Source of the DNA: Laceyella putida
GTDB taxonomy: Bacteria; Bacillota; Bacilli; Thermoactinomycetales; Thermoactinomycetaceae
Assembly: GCF_042665195.1 (NCBI RefSeq)
Contig: NZ_JBHTBW010000019.1
Span: 229,898-293,897, forward strand
DNA length: 64,000 nucleotides
Reading direction: 5' to 3'
Under the pieces are notes generated by a model that searched no databases, was not told the origin of the DNA, and was given only the letters and a program-made list of their open reading frames with translations. The translations under genes were made by a program, and so were the position numbers. Each line of letters starts with the position of its first letter. Position 1 is the first letter of the stretch. This document shows, piece by piece, positions 25,261-33,072 of the stretch.

Positions 25261-25412
25261 GATAAATTCACCTCACAACACATTATTGTATCCAACCGTT
25301 GGGATATTGTCCATGAAATCGCCAGCATGCGAAAACTTCGTTCAAACAAACGTAATATTTGATATATTAAAAAGTGAAAGCGTTTCATTATGATGAGGGG
25401 GAGAACATTCAA

Positions 25413-27041
25413 ATGGGAAATAAAAACGAGAACAAACAACGGTGGGAAGAAAAAACGGCTCGTTGGTTAGAGAAAGCGCCTGAACGAAAACCAACCTTCA
25501 CCACCCTCTCTGGCATTGAGGTGGAACGGTTATATACCGAACATGATACACCAGAAGAATGGCCTGGTGAATTCCCTTATACGCGCGGCATCCATCCGAC
25601 CATGTATCGGAGTCGCTTATGGACGATGCGCCAGTACGCCGGATTCGGCTCCGCCAAAGAGACGAACGAGCGTTTTCGGTATCTTTTGCGCCAAGGACAG
25701 TCGGGGTTGAGCGTCGCTTTTGATCTCCCCACTCAAATTGGGTATGACTCAGATGATCCGATGGCGCTCGGGGAAGTAGGGAAAGTGGGCGTGGCCATAG
25801 ACTCTTTAAAAGATATGGAACAATTGTTTGCGGGGATCCCCCTTGATGAGGTGAGCACCTCCATGACCATTAACGCGCCCGCTGCGATCCTGTTGGCGAT
25901 GGTGATCGCGGTTGGCGAAAAACAAGGGGTCAAACCGGCGCAACTGCGTGGAACCATCCAAAACGACATTTTGAAAGAGTACATTGCCCGTGGCACGTAT
26001 ATCTTTCCTCCCCAGCCGTCCATGCGCTTGATCACAGATATTTTTCAGTATTGTGCGGAGCATGTGCCGAAGTGGAACACAATCAGCATCAGCGGTTACC
26101 ATATTCGCGAAGCCGGATCAACCGCTGTTCAGGAAGTGGCCTTCACCTTGGCCAATGGCATTCAGTATGTGAAGGCGGCCTTGGCGGCAGGATTGGAAGT
26201 GGATCAATTTGCCCCGCGTTTGTCCTTCTTCTTCAATGCGCATAATCACTTTTTTGAAGAAATTGCGAAGTTTCGCGCAGCCAGACGATTGTGGGCGAAG
26301 ATTATGAAGCATCGTTTTCATGCGTCGAACGAGCGCTCGTTACAACTGCGTTTCCATACTCAAACCGGCGGATCGACACTGACCGCGCAACAGCCGGACA
26401 ACAATATCGTGCGGGTCACCTTGCAAGCTTTGGCGGCGGTGCTGGGGGGGACGCAGAGCTTGCACACCAATGCCCGCGATGAAGCGTTGGCTTTGCCCAC
26501 AGAAGAGTCGGCCCGGATTGCCCTCAGAACGCAACAGATTATCGCCCATGAGAGCGGCGTGGCCGATACGGTGGACCCCTTGGGTGGTTCGTATTACATT
26601 GAAACGTTGACGGATCAGATCGAACAAGAAGCGGAAAAATTGATTCGGCAGATAGATGAACTGGGGGGAGCGGTGCATGCCGTTGAACAAGGATTTATGC
26701 AACGGGAAATTCGCCGGGTGGCGTTGGAGACGCAACGCAAGATCGAGCGGGGCGAAGAAGTGGTGGTGGGGGTGAACCGATTTACGCTGGAGAATGAAAC
26801 TGAGCCCCCTTTAATGCGTGTCAACCCCGCTTTTGCCAAAGAACAGATCACGGCATTACAAGCGTTGCGGGAGACGCGCAATCAAGAGGAAGTGAAGCGG
26901 ACATTGGAGCGTCTCAAGCAAGCGGCGGCGGGGACAGAAAATGTGATGCCTTTTATTCTGGATGCGGTGAAAGCGTACGCCACCGTAGGCGAGATCTGTC
27001 ATACGTTAAGAGGGGTATTTGGTGAATATAAACCAGTTTAG
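25413..27041 (+). CDS. Methylmalonyl-CoA mutase-type acyl-CoA mutase, large (catalytic) subunit
   Basis: 542 residues from ATG 25413 (RBS AGGGGGAG). It contains the N-terminal TIM-barrel domain of adenosylcobalamin-dependent mutases but not the B12-binding domain, which is the separate next gene. Seen: YTRGIHPTMYRSRLWTMRQYAGFG, the substrate-channel sequence, then FDLPTQIGYDSDDP and QTGGSTLTAQQPDNN near the middle. It converts (R)-methylmalonyl-CoA to succinyl-CoA, or possibly another acyl-CoA pair (isobutyryl-, ethylmalonyl-). The epimerase and carboxyltransferase genes that follow favour methylmalonyl-CoA. Confidence 0.93.
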   Translation: MGNKNENKQRWEEKTARWLEKAPERKPTFTTLSGIEVERLYTEHDTPEEWPGEFPYTRGIHPTMYRSRLWTMRQYAGFGSAKETNERFRYLLRQGQSGLSVAFDLPTQIGYDSDDPMALGEVGKVGVAIDSLKDMEQLFAGIPLDEVSTSMTINAPAAILLAMVIAVGEKQGVKPAQLRGTIQNDILKEYIARGTYIFPPQPSMRLITDIFQYCAEHVPKWNTISISGYHIREAGSTAVQEVAFTLANGIQYVKAALAAGLEVDQFAPRLSFFFNAHNHFFEEIAKFRAARRLWAKIMKHRFHASNERSLQLRFHTQTGGSTLTAQQPDNNIVRVTLQALAAVLGGTQSLHTNARDEALALPTEESARIALRTQQIIAHESGVADTVDPLGGSYYIETLTDQIEQEAEKLIRQIDELGGAVHAVEQGFMQREIRRVALETQRKIERGEEVVVGVNRFTLENETEPPLMRVNPAFAKEQITALQALRETRNQEEVKRTLERLKQAAAGTENVMPFILDAVKAYATVGEICHTLRGVFGEYKPV

Positions 27042-27053
27042 GGGGAGACGAAC

Positions 27054-27464
27054 ATGAATCGACCGATACGCGTGTTAATTGCCAAACCAGGGTTAGATGG
27101 TCATGATCGTGGCGCGTTGATCATCGCTCAAGCATTGCGGGATGAAGGCATGGAAGTGATTTACACCGGTTTGAGGCAGACACCGGCGCAAATTGTCGCG
27201 ACTGCGATTCAAGAAGATGTGGACGTGATTGGCTTGTCTTGCTTGTCGGGGGCGCACAATGAGCTGTTTCCCGAAGTGATGCGACTGTTGCGGGCGGAAG
27301 GGGCGGACGACATCATCGTGATCGGGGGCGGCGTCATCCCGCAAGAAGATGTCGCCTATCTGAAAGAGCAAGGGATTGCCGAGGTGTTTACATCTGGCGC
27401 GACAACGACGGAAACCGCGGACTACATTCGGCAAGCGGTGCTGAACAAGGAGGCCCAGGCATGA
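27054..27464 (+). CDS. Methylmalonyl-CoA mutase-type cobalamin-binding subunit
   Basis: 136 residues forming the B12-binding Rossmann-like domain. DGHDRGA (residues 15-21) contains the His that replaces dimethylbenzimidazole as the lower cobalt ligand (DxHxxG), followed by GLSCLSGAH and VIGGGVIPQED. It pairs with the preceding catalytic subunit, 12 bp away, to form the holoenzyme. The 3' end overlaps the epimerase gene by 4 nt (ATGA). Confidence 0.94.
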   Translation: MNRPIRVLIAKPGLDGHDRGALIIAQALRDEGMEVIYTGLRQTPAQIVATAIQEDVDVIGLSCLSGAHNELFPEVMRLLRAEGADDIIVIGGGVIPQEDVAYLKEQGIAEVFTSGATTTETADYIRQAVLNKEAQA

Positions 27465-27892
27465 ACCCTCCTCCACATAAAATCAGTCACATCGGCATTG
27501 CCGTTTGGAATTTGGAGCAAGCGTGCGCATGGTATAGGGAAGTGTTGGGTTTATCGCTGGAAGGCGTGGAGGAGGTGGAAAGCGAACAGGTGCGGGTCGC
27601 CTTCTTTCGCATTGGGGAAAGCCGCATAGAACTGCTTGAGCCCCTTTCAGAACAAAGTGTCATTCATAAATATTTGATTCATTACGGTGAGGGGATTCAT
27701 CATGTGGCCCTTGAGGTGAGTGATCTCAAAGCCCGTTTGCGAGAAGTGGCGGAGCGTGGTGTCCGCTTGATTCATCAGGAGCCCAAGCCGGGCGCCCATC
27801 AGATGAACATCGCTTTTCTCCATCCGAAATCGACGGGCGGAGTGCTTTTGGAATTGTGTGAACCGCAAGAGAAACCGGGAGAGGAGAGTTGA
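27461..27892 (+). CDS. mce: Methylmalonyl-CoA epimerase
   Basis: 143-residue vicinal-oxygen-chelate protein that interconverts (S)- and (R)-methylmalonyl-CoA, linking the carboxylase to the mutase. Two beta-alpha-beta-beta-beta modules with metal ligands apparent in KISHIGIAVW (His), GIHHVALEV (His) and GVLLELCEP (Glu). It overlaps the preceding gene (ATGA) and the following one (TTGA), so all four are translationally coupled. YqjC in B. subtilis is the positional counterpart. Confidence 0.93.
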   Translation: MNPPPHKISHIGIAVWNLEQACAWYREVLGLSLEGVEEVESEQVRVAFFRIGESRIELLEPLSEQSVIHKYLIHYGEGIHHVALEVSDLKARLREVAERGVRLIHQEPKPGAHQMNIAFLHPKSTGGVLLELCEPQEKPGEES

Positions 27893-29451
27893 CAAACATG
27901 GATATGTACCAAAAGATCGAACAGTTAGAGGCAAAGCGGCGCAAAGTGGAGTTGGGTGGTGGAGAGTTGCGGATTCGCTCGCAGCACAAACGCGGAAAAT
28001 TGACGGCCCGCGAACGGTTGGACCTCTTGCTGGATGAGGACTCGTTTGTTGAATTGAACGCGTTTGTGGAACATCGTGCCACCCACTTTGGCATGGAGCA
28101 TACGGAAGCCCCGGGAGAAGGGGTGGTGACGGGCTATGGGAAGATTCATGGACGGCTGGTTTATGTGTTTGCCCAGGACTTTACGGTGTTTGGCGGGGCG
28201 CTGGGGGAGATGCATGCCTTAAAGATCGCCAAGCTCATGGATTTGGCGGCGAAAAATGGGGCGCCCATTATTGGGTTGAATGACTCCGGCGGAGCCCGCA
28301 TTCAAGAAGGGGTCGTGTCGCTGGATGGCTACGGGCACATTTTTTACCGCAATTCCATCTATTCTGGGGTCATTCCGCAAATATCAGTCATTTTGGGTCC
28401 ATGTGCGGGAGGGGCGGTTTATTCCCCCGCGATTACTGATTTTGTGTTTATGGTTGAAGAGACGAGCCAGATGTTCATCACCGGCCCCAAAGTGATTGAG
28501 GCCGTAACCAAAGAGAAGATCACGGCCGAAGAATTGGGCGGTGCTGGGATGCACACAACCAAGAGCGGAAACGTCCATTTCACAGCCCCGACGGAAGCGG
28601 AAGTCCTGGAAGAGGTGCGGCGCTTGCTTCGGTTTTTGCCCCAAAACAATCGGGAAGAACCCCCGCGAGTGGAGGTTGGCGAGAGCGATGAAGAAGATTG
28701 GATTGAAGCGTTGGCGGAGAAGGTTCCCGTGGAGGGAACGCGGGTCTATGATGTGCGGGAAGTGATTCAATCCATCGTGGACGGCGGGGAGTTTATGGAG
28801 GTGCACCGCGACTTTGCTCGCAACATTGTCGTCGGATTTGGGCGGATCAGAGGGCAGGCGGTGGGTCTTGTCGCCAATCAGCCGAAAGTGATGGCAGGGA
28901 GCCTTGACATCGATTCGTCGGATAAACTGAGTCGGTTTATCCGGTTTTGCGATTGCTTCAACATTCCGCTGATCACTTTTGTCGATGTGACGGGATTTTT
29001 TCCCGGAGTGAATCAGGAGCATCACGGCATTATTCGACATGGCGCCAAAATCTTGTACGCATACTCGGAAGCCACCGTGCCGAAGATTACGGTCATTCTG
29101 CGCAAAGCATTTGGCGGGGCTTATGTTGCGCTCAACAGCAAGGCGATCGGGGCCGACTTGGTTTATGCCTGGCCCTGTGCCGAAATTGCCGTGATGGGAG
29201 CGGAAGGGGCGGCCAATATCATCTTCCAACGTGAAATCGCGGAAAGTGAGCAACCGGAACAAACAAGGCTTAAGCGGATTGCGGAGTATCGTGAGAAATT
29301 CTCAAACCCCTATGTCGCCGCGGCCCATGGCATGGTGGATGACGTGATTGATCCTCGGGCAACAAGGCAAAAATTAATCAGCGCGTTGGAGATGCTAAAA
29401 CACAAACAAGAATCCCGACCGGCTAAAAAACATGGAAATATTCCCCTGTAA
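27889..29451 (+). CDS. Acyl-CoA carboxylase carboxyltransferase (propionyl-CoA/methylmalonyl-CoA type)
   Basis: 520 residues from TTG 27889 (an ATG at 27898 is possible; GAGAGGAGAG lies between). Crotonase-fold biotin carboxyltransferase: N-half with GKLTARERLDLLLDEDSF and the oxyanion loops NDSGGARIQEGV and GPCAGGAVYSPA; C-half with VDVTGFFPGVNQEHHG, RKAFGGAYVALNSK and AEIAVMGAEGAANIIF. It carboxylates propionyl-CoA (or acts in methylmalonyl-CoA decarboxylation/transcarboxylation). No biotin carboxylase or biotin carrier gene is in the window. Homologous to B. subtilis YqjD. Confidence 0.93.
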   Translation: MTNMDMYQKIEQLEAKRRKVELGGGELRIRSQHKRGKLTARERLDLLLDEDSFVELNAFVEHRATHFGMEHTEAPGEGVVTGYGKIHGRLVYVFAQDFTVFGGALGEMHALKIAKLMDLAAKNGAPIIGLNDSGGARIQEGVVSLDGYGHIFYRNSIYSGVIPQISVILGPCAGGAVYSPAITDFVFMVEETSQMFITGPKVIEAVTKEKITAEELGGAGMHTTKSGNVHFTAPTEAEVLEEVRRLLRFLPQNNREEPPRVEVGESDEEDWIEALAEKVPVEGTRVYDVREVIQSIVDGGEFMEVHRDFARNIVVGFGRIRGQAVGLVANQPKVMAGSLDIDSSDKLSRFIRFCDCFNIPLITFVDVTGFFPGVNQEHHGIIRHGAKILYAYSEATVPKITVILRKAFGGAYVALNSKAIGADLVYAWPCAEIAVMGAEGAANIIFQREIAESEQPEQTRLKRIAEYREKFSNPYVAAAHGMVDDVIDPRATRQKLISALEMLKHKQESRPAKKHGNIPL

Positions 29452-29459
29452 ATGGGGGG

Positions 29460-29497
29460 AAGGCACCTGGCGAACGGATCACCGCCGGTGCCTTTTA
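29460..29497 (+). terminator. Terminator of the methylmalonyl-CoA operon
   Basis: AAGGCACC (29460-29467) pairs with GGTGCCTT (29487-29494), followed by TTTATA. Confidence 0.75.
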
Positions 29498-29834
29498 TAT
29501 GGGACGGGGTATAAAGGGAAACGAGTTGGGCAGGCTAGGGACAAAGCCTCTCTTACAGCAATTGCCAATAGGTTCAAAGTTGCGAGGGGAGAAAAAAGCG
29601 GTGGAAAACGGTTTTATTTACATATAGAATAAAAAGCGAAAAGTTACTGAAAAATTTCGCATTACAAAGCGCCCTGCTAGTTAAAACTGGCAAATTTTAT
29701 AGCTTTGTACAGGTTTTTTTCGCCAAATGGCTGTCAATAGTCAAAGATCCGCGTTTTTTGCTTGATTTTAGGCTTTTGGTCACCAACAAGATGAATAAAG
29801 TCGTGGTAAAATAGGTACTAATTTTATCGTGATT
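29498..29834. other. Intergenic region upstream of the M20 peptidase gene
   Basis: About 340 bp, AT-rich in its second half, with no open frame that has a ribosome site. It must contain the promoter of the next gene, but I cannot place one with confidence. Confidence 0.4.
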
Positions 29835-29847
29835 GGAGGAGTAACAC

Positions 29848-31005
29848 GTGGTGAACAAACAACGTTTAATCGATGAATTTATAGAATTAGTAAAAACAGA
29901 TAGTGTGACTGGTGATGAAAGAGCCATTTGTGACCTTCTGACCCAAAAGCTGACTGAATTGGGGTTGGATGTGGTTGAGGATGGCTCTGCTCAATTGACG
30001 GGACATGGCGCGGGAAATTTGGTGGCCACTTTAAAAGGAACGCTTGACGGCGCACCCAACATTTATTTTACCTGCCATATGGATACCGTGGCGCCAGGCA
30101 ACGGGATTCAACCACAAATCAATGGGGATATCATTGAATCGGATGGCACGACCATTTTGGGTGCGGACGATAAAGCGGGCTTGGCCGCTCTGTTGGAAGG
30201 GATTCGCCTCTTGAAAGAAAAGCAACTTCCCCATGGTCAAATCCAGTTGATCATCACAGCGGGCGAAGAATCCGGCTTGATCGGTTCACGCCACCTGGAT
30301 ATGTCCTTGGTGGACGCTGACTTTGGATTTGCCTTGGATTCGGATGGAGAAGTGGGGGAGATTATTACGGCGGCTCCTTCGCAAGTAAAGGTGTTGGCGA
30401 CGATTCATGGCAAAGCCGCACATGCCGGTGTGAACCCCGAAGATGGAATCAGCGCAATCCAAGTGGCTAGTCGGGCCATCTCCAAAATGCGTTTGGGGCG
30501 GATTGACGAAGAGACGACAGCCAATATCGGTCGTTTCCAAGGGGGCACCGCTTCCAACGTGGTTCCGGAGCGCGTCGAAATCTTGGCCGAAGCGCGCAGC
30601 CGCAATCCGTTGAAATTGCGCAAGCAAGTAGACAGCATGGTGAAAGCTTTCCACGAAGCCGCTGAAGAATTCAAAGCCAAAGCCGAAGTGGAAACGCAAA
30701 CGTTGTATCCGTCTTTCCAATTTACCGAGGAGGATCTTGTGGTCCAAAAAGCGAAAGAGGCGGTCAAACGGATCGGTCGCACGCCACGCATCGGCGCCAG
30801 CGGCGGGGGGAGCGATGCCAACGTGATCGCGGGGCATGGCATTCCGACGGTAAACCTGGGTATCGGTTACCAAAATATCCACACCACCAAAGAACGGATG
30901 CCGATCAAAGAATTGGTTAAGGCAACCGAATTGGTCGTTGCCCTCATTGAAGAATCGGCTAAGGTAGAGATGATCACCACCGGAACGAGCACCCTTGAGA
31001 ACTGA
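29848..31005 (+). CDS. M20-family peptidase, YqjE/PepT-like
   Basis: 385 residues from GTG 29848 (RBS GGAGGAG, 29835-29841). Di-zinc exopeptidase: metal ligands in YFTCHMDTV (His, Asp), ILGADDKAG (Asp), catalytic Glu-Glu in TAGEESGLIGSRHL, and a late His in GIGYQNIHTTKERM. A dimerisation domain is inserted at about 185-290. Cytosolic, predicted to trim di/tripeptides. It corresponds to B. subtilis YqjE, which likewise follows the yqjC/yqjD genes. Confidence 0.92.
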   Translation: MVNKQRLIDEFIELVKTDSVTGDERAICDLLTQKLTELGLDVVEDGSAQLTGHGAGNLVATLKGTLDGAPNIYFTCHMDTVAPGNGIQPQINGDIIESDGTTILGADDKAGLAALLEGIRLLKEKQLPHGQIQLIITAGEESGLIGSRHLDMSLVDADFGFALDSDGEVGEIITAAPSQVKVLATIHGKAAHAGVNPEDGISAIQVASRAISKMRLGRIDEETTANIGRFQGGTASNVVPERVEILAEARSRNPLKLRKQVDSMVKAFHEAAEEFKAKAEVETQTLYPSFQFTEEDLVVQKAKEAVKRIGRTPRIGASGGGSDANVIAGHGIPTVNLGIGYQNIHTTKERMPIKELVKATELVVALIEESAKVEMITTGTSTLEN

Positions 31006-31022
31006 GGGTTCTCTTGTTTTTT
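30990..31022 (+). terminator. Terminator overlapping the peptidase stop
   Basis: GAG-c-ACCCT pairs with AGGGT-t-CTC, followed by TTGTTTTTTT; the stop codon TGA lies in the loop side. Confidence 0.75.
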
Positions 31023-31118
31023 TCAGCCAGGTTTAGACGCCAAACACCCCTTAGTCTGGGAAGATGGGCGAGAAAATATTCCTGTTTCTTCTAAAAAGCT
31101 TCTGTTGCCCAATAAGAA

Positions 31119-31144
31119 AAACGGTCTCCCCATGGAGGCCGTTT
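31119..31144 (-). terminator. Terminator of the ecsC-like gene
   Basis: AAACGGTCTCC (31119-31129) pairs with GGAGGCCGTTT (31134-31144), followed on the minus strand by TTCTTATT. Confidence 0.75.
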
Positions 31145-31150
31145 GCTTGA

Positions 31151-31984
31151 TTAAAAGTTGTATTTGATCAATCCATCATCGTTCTCCAAGCGTGCTAACT
31201 TTTCCAGTATTCGGCGCTTGCGGTAGAGCATTTGGCCCGCTTCCGCCACTTCATCGATGGTGGAGCGGTTGATGTAAGCGCCAAAGACAATCCCCACGAC
31301 AGGGACCAGCTGGAACAGCTTTTTCCAACCGTAGTTCTCCCCGTAGGTTAGAATCACTTCGCGCCACCCTTCCAATTTGGAGATGGATTCGCTCGCTTCA
31401 TGGGTTGCGTTGACTGTGGTCAACTCTTTGATGATGGCTTGTTTGCCCACGTAATCGGAGGAAGCAAACTGAAGGCATTTCACGATGAATACGCGTTCTT
31501 GCTTGTCCTTGGGATTAAAGCCGTAGCTAAGAGCCATTTCTTGCAGGACCTTAAGGGAAAGTCCCAACAGGGCGGGAATGTCGATCGCCAAGGTGAAGAT
31601 TCCCCCAAAGCCGGTTGTCGCTCCTTGCATGGTGGCAAATTGTTTGCGGGATTCTTTGAGATCTGTCGCCACGTGGTCCATGGCCTGGATGGGAAGATCG
31701 GCCACTTTGTCCAACGAAAGGAAGTCGGATCGCAGTTGCGCCAATTTGGCCAACCGGAATGTGACCTCTTGCTCGTTGATCAAATATTGCCCCCCTGTTT
31801 GAATGTAACTCCCCAGTTCATCCAAAAGTTTTCCAAGCCTTTCATGAACGATTTTGGGTGTGATGCGGTCGAGCAGGGCAAATGGAATTCTCCCCAACTT
31901 TTCCCAAAACCAGAGATCCTTCTGGTCGTGCTCCCATTTCTCGATTCGTTTTAATTCTTCCAATAACATTTCCCTGTTTTCCAT
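31151..31984 (-). CDS. EcsC-family protein
   Basis: About 277 residues (start taken at the second ATG, 31984, 8 nt after AGGGGATGG; the first ATG at 31996 is nearly on top of the ribosome site). EcsC-family proteins are helical and membrane-associated; the hydrophobic stretches FGGIFTLAIDIPALLGLSLKVL in the middle and FQLVPVVGIVFGAYINRSTI near the end are typical. Named after the third gene of the B. subtilis ecs operon, with no assigned biochemical activity. It follows the winged-helix gene on the same strand by about 25 bp. Confidence 0.85.
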   Translation of the reverse strand: MENREMLLEELKRIEKWEHDQKDLWFWEKLGRIPFALLDRITPKIVHERLGKLLDELGSYIQTGGQYLINEQEVTFRLAKLAQLRSDFLSLDKVADLPIQAMDHVATDLKESRKQFATMQGATTGFGGIFTLAIDIPALLGLSLKVLQEMALSYGFNPKDKQERVFIVKCLQFASSDYVGKQAIIKELTTVNATHEASESISKLEGWREVILTYGENYGWKKLFQLVPVVGIVFGAYINRSTIDEVAEAGQMLYRKRRILEKLARLENDDGLIKYNF

Positions 31985-32009
31985 TGTTTGTTCCATCCCC
32001 TACTCTATT

Positions 32010-32552
32010 TTACTTTGATAAGGCGTGTTCCGACTTGTTGACCACTTTTAACGCCGCCTGGTACGCCGTGATGATGCGGTCCAGCTTCGCCCGTTCAGGG
32101 TTTGTGAGCCGCGTTTGGTTCTGGGTGAGAAAGGTTTGCAAATCTTTGAGGCGTTGATTGATGAGATGGGTTTCCAACTGGATCAGCCCCTCCACCAAAG
32201 AGGGGGCCGGGGAGGATGAAGTAGGATGAAGCGGAATGGGTTCATAGCGCTTGATTTTCACCATCGTGCGAAAGTGTAACCCATCTGTTCCTTTGATTTG
32301 CCCCAAGTGGGTTACTTCAATCAAATCGCGATCCTCCAATCTCCTCAAGGCGCGGCGGATGGTTGAGCGCGTGAGATCGAGATATTTTTCCAACAGCCGG
32401 TAGGAAATGATGCAAGCCCCTTTGGGAATGGGGACCTGATATTCAGGATGAATGATTTCTTCGGGCGCGGCTAACCGCACCAGCTCAAAATATGTTTGTC
32501 GTTCGCGGGGCGTAAGCTGGTTCAGCACCGACTGATTAGGTTGAACATTCAT
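32010..32552 (-). CDS. Winged-helix DNA-binding protein beside the retron
   Basis: 180 residues from ATG 32550-32552 (AAGGGAGTG upstream). Residues 10-90 look like a winged helix: LTPRERQTYFELVRLAA, then ISYRLLEKYLDLTRSTIRRALRRLEDRDLIEV as HTH and recognition helix with a following wing. After a Pro/Ser-rich linker the C-terminal part (about 115-175) is a charged helix likely to dimerise. No named family. It is divergent from the retron promoter about 200 bp away, where a TATGTACA/TGTACATA palindrome surrounds the -10 element, so it is a candidate regulator of the retron (inference). Confidence 0.75.
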   Translation of the reverse strand: MNVQPNQSVLNQLTPRERQTYFELVRLAAPEEIIHPEYQVPIPKGACIISYRLLEKYLDLTRSTIRRALRRLEDRDLIEVTHLGQIKGTDGLHFRTMVKIKRYEPIPLHPTSSSPAPSLVEGLIQLETHLINQRLKDLQTFLTQNQTRLTNPERAKLDRIITAYQAALKVVNKSEHALSK

Positions 32553-32751
32553 GTTGTCACTCCCTTGATGTGGATAAGCCTGATATATCTGATCATGCTG
32601 AAATTTGCATATATGAACCCATTGCATCATCATTGTAAACTACAAGGAATCCCGAAGAAAGGGGGATATGAAGCAGGCTTGATAAAATTGACATGGTTTC
32701 GATCGAATGGAAAAGTTATTATTTTTATGCGTAATAGGCAAATATTTTGTA

Positions 32752-32780
32752 TTGACAGTTTTATATGTACAATGCATAAT
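32752..32780 (+). promoter_or_regulatory. Sigma-A promoter of the retron
   Basis: TTGACA (32752-32757), a 17-nt spacer and CATAAT (32775-32780). Predicted start near 32786-32788, about 15 nt before the a1 repeat of the RNA. Confidence 0.8.
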
Positions 32781-32794
32781 ACTAAATGTACATA
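32764..32794. promoter_or_regulatory. Inverted repeat around the retron -10 element
   Basis: TATGTACA (32764-32771) and TGTACATA (32787-32794) are perfect inverses with 15 nt between them, bracketing the -10 and the predicted start site. This is the geometry of a repressor operator. Confidence 0.6.
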
Positions 32795-32801
32795 ATCAAA
32801 G

Positions 32802-33010
32802 ACTTTGTCTAGCCGATGGCACGGTGATACGCCGTGTGGGACGTGATGGGACACATTCATCACCCGGCTCCGCGTTACTTGGTCAGCCCTAGTGCACACC
32901 ATAGTGTGTTAGGTTCTGCCTAAGTAGGCGTAGCCGGACCTAACGACTATGGTGTGCACTAGGGCTTTTTCAGTGCGAAGCCAGCTCCACAGACTGTTAG
33001 TAGACAAAGT
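32802..33010 (+). ncRNA. Retron msr-msd RNA (predicted)
   Basis: The ends form a perfect 10-nt inverted repeat, ACTTTGTCTA (32802-32811, a1) and TAGACAAAGT (33001-33010, a2). Directly after a1 comes GCC, so G32812 is the predicted branching guanosine in the usual A-G-C context. Two short hairpins follow (CACGG/CCGTG at 32820-32836; GTGATG/CATCAC at 32843-32863), as in an msr. Then comes a long msd-type hairpin: a 20-bp perfect stem 32886-32905 with 32946-32965, continued by GTTAGGT/ACCTAAC (32908-32914 with 32938-32944). A single-stranded stretch leads to a2. It lies between a sigma-A promoter and the effector genes of an operon encoding a retron reverse transcriptase. Confidence 0.85.
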
Positions 33011-33017
33011 GAGTCAT

Positions 33018-33050
33018 GCCTGACCTGATTCTCCGGGTCGGGCATTCTTT
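33018..33050 (+). terminator. Attenuator between retron RNA and protein genes
   Basis: GCC-GACC pairs with GGGTC-GGC (33018-33043) and is followed by ATTCTTTTT. It begins 8 nt after a2 and ends just before the ribosome site of the HEAT gene, so it would make the RNA more abundant than the mRNA. Confidence 0.7.
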
Positions 33051-33072
33051 TTACTTGGAAGGAGGATTGGGA

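Noticed and set aside
32886..32970. The 20-bp hairpin followed by TTTTT as an ordinary terminator
   Set aside because: It lies inside a larger a1/a2-bounded RNA followed by a separate, better-placed terminator (33018-33050), next to retron genes; an msd stem explains it better, although some termination there is possible.
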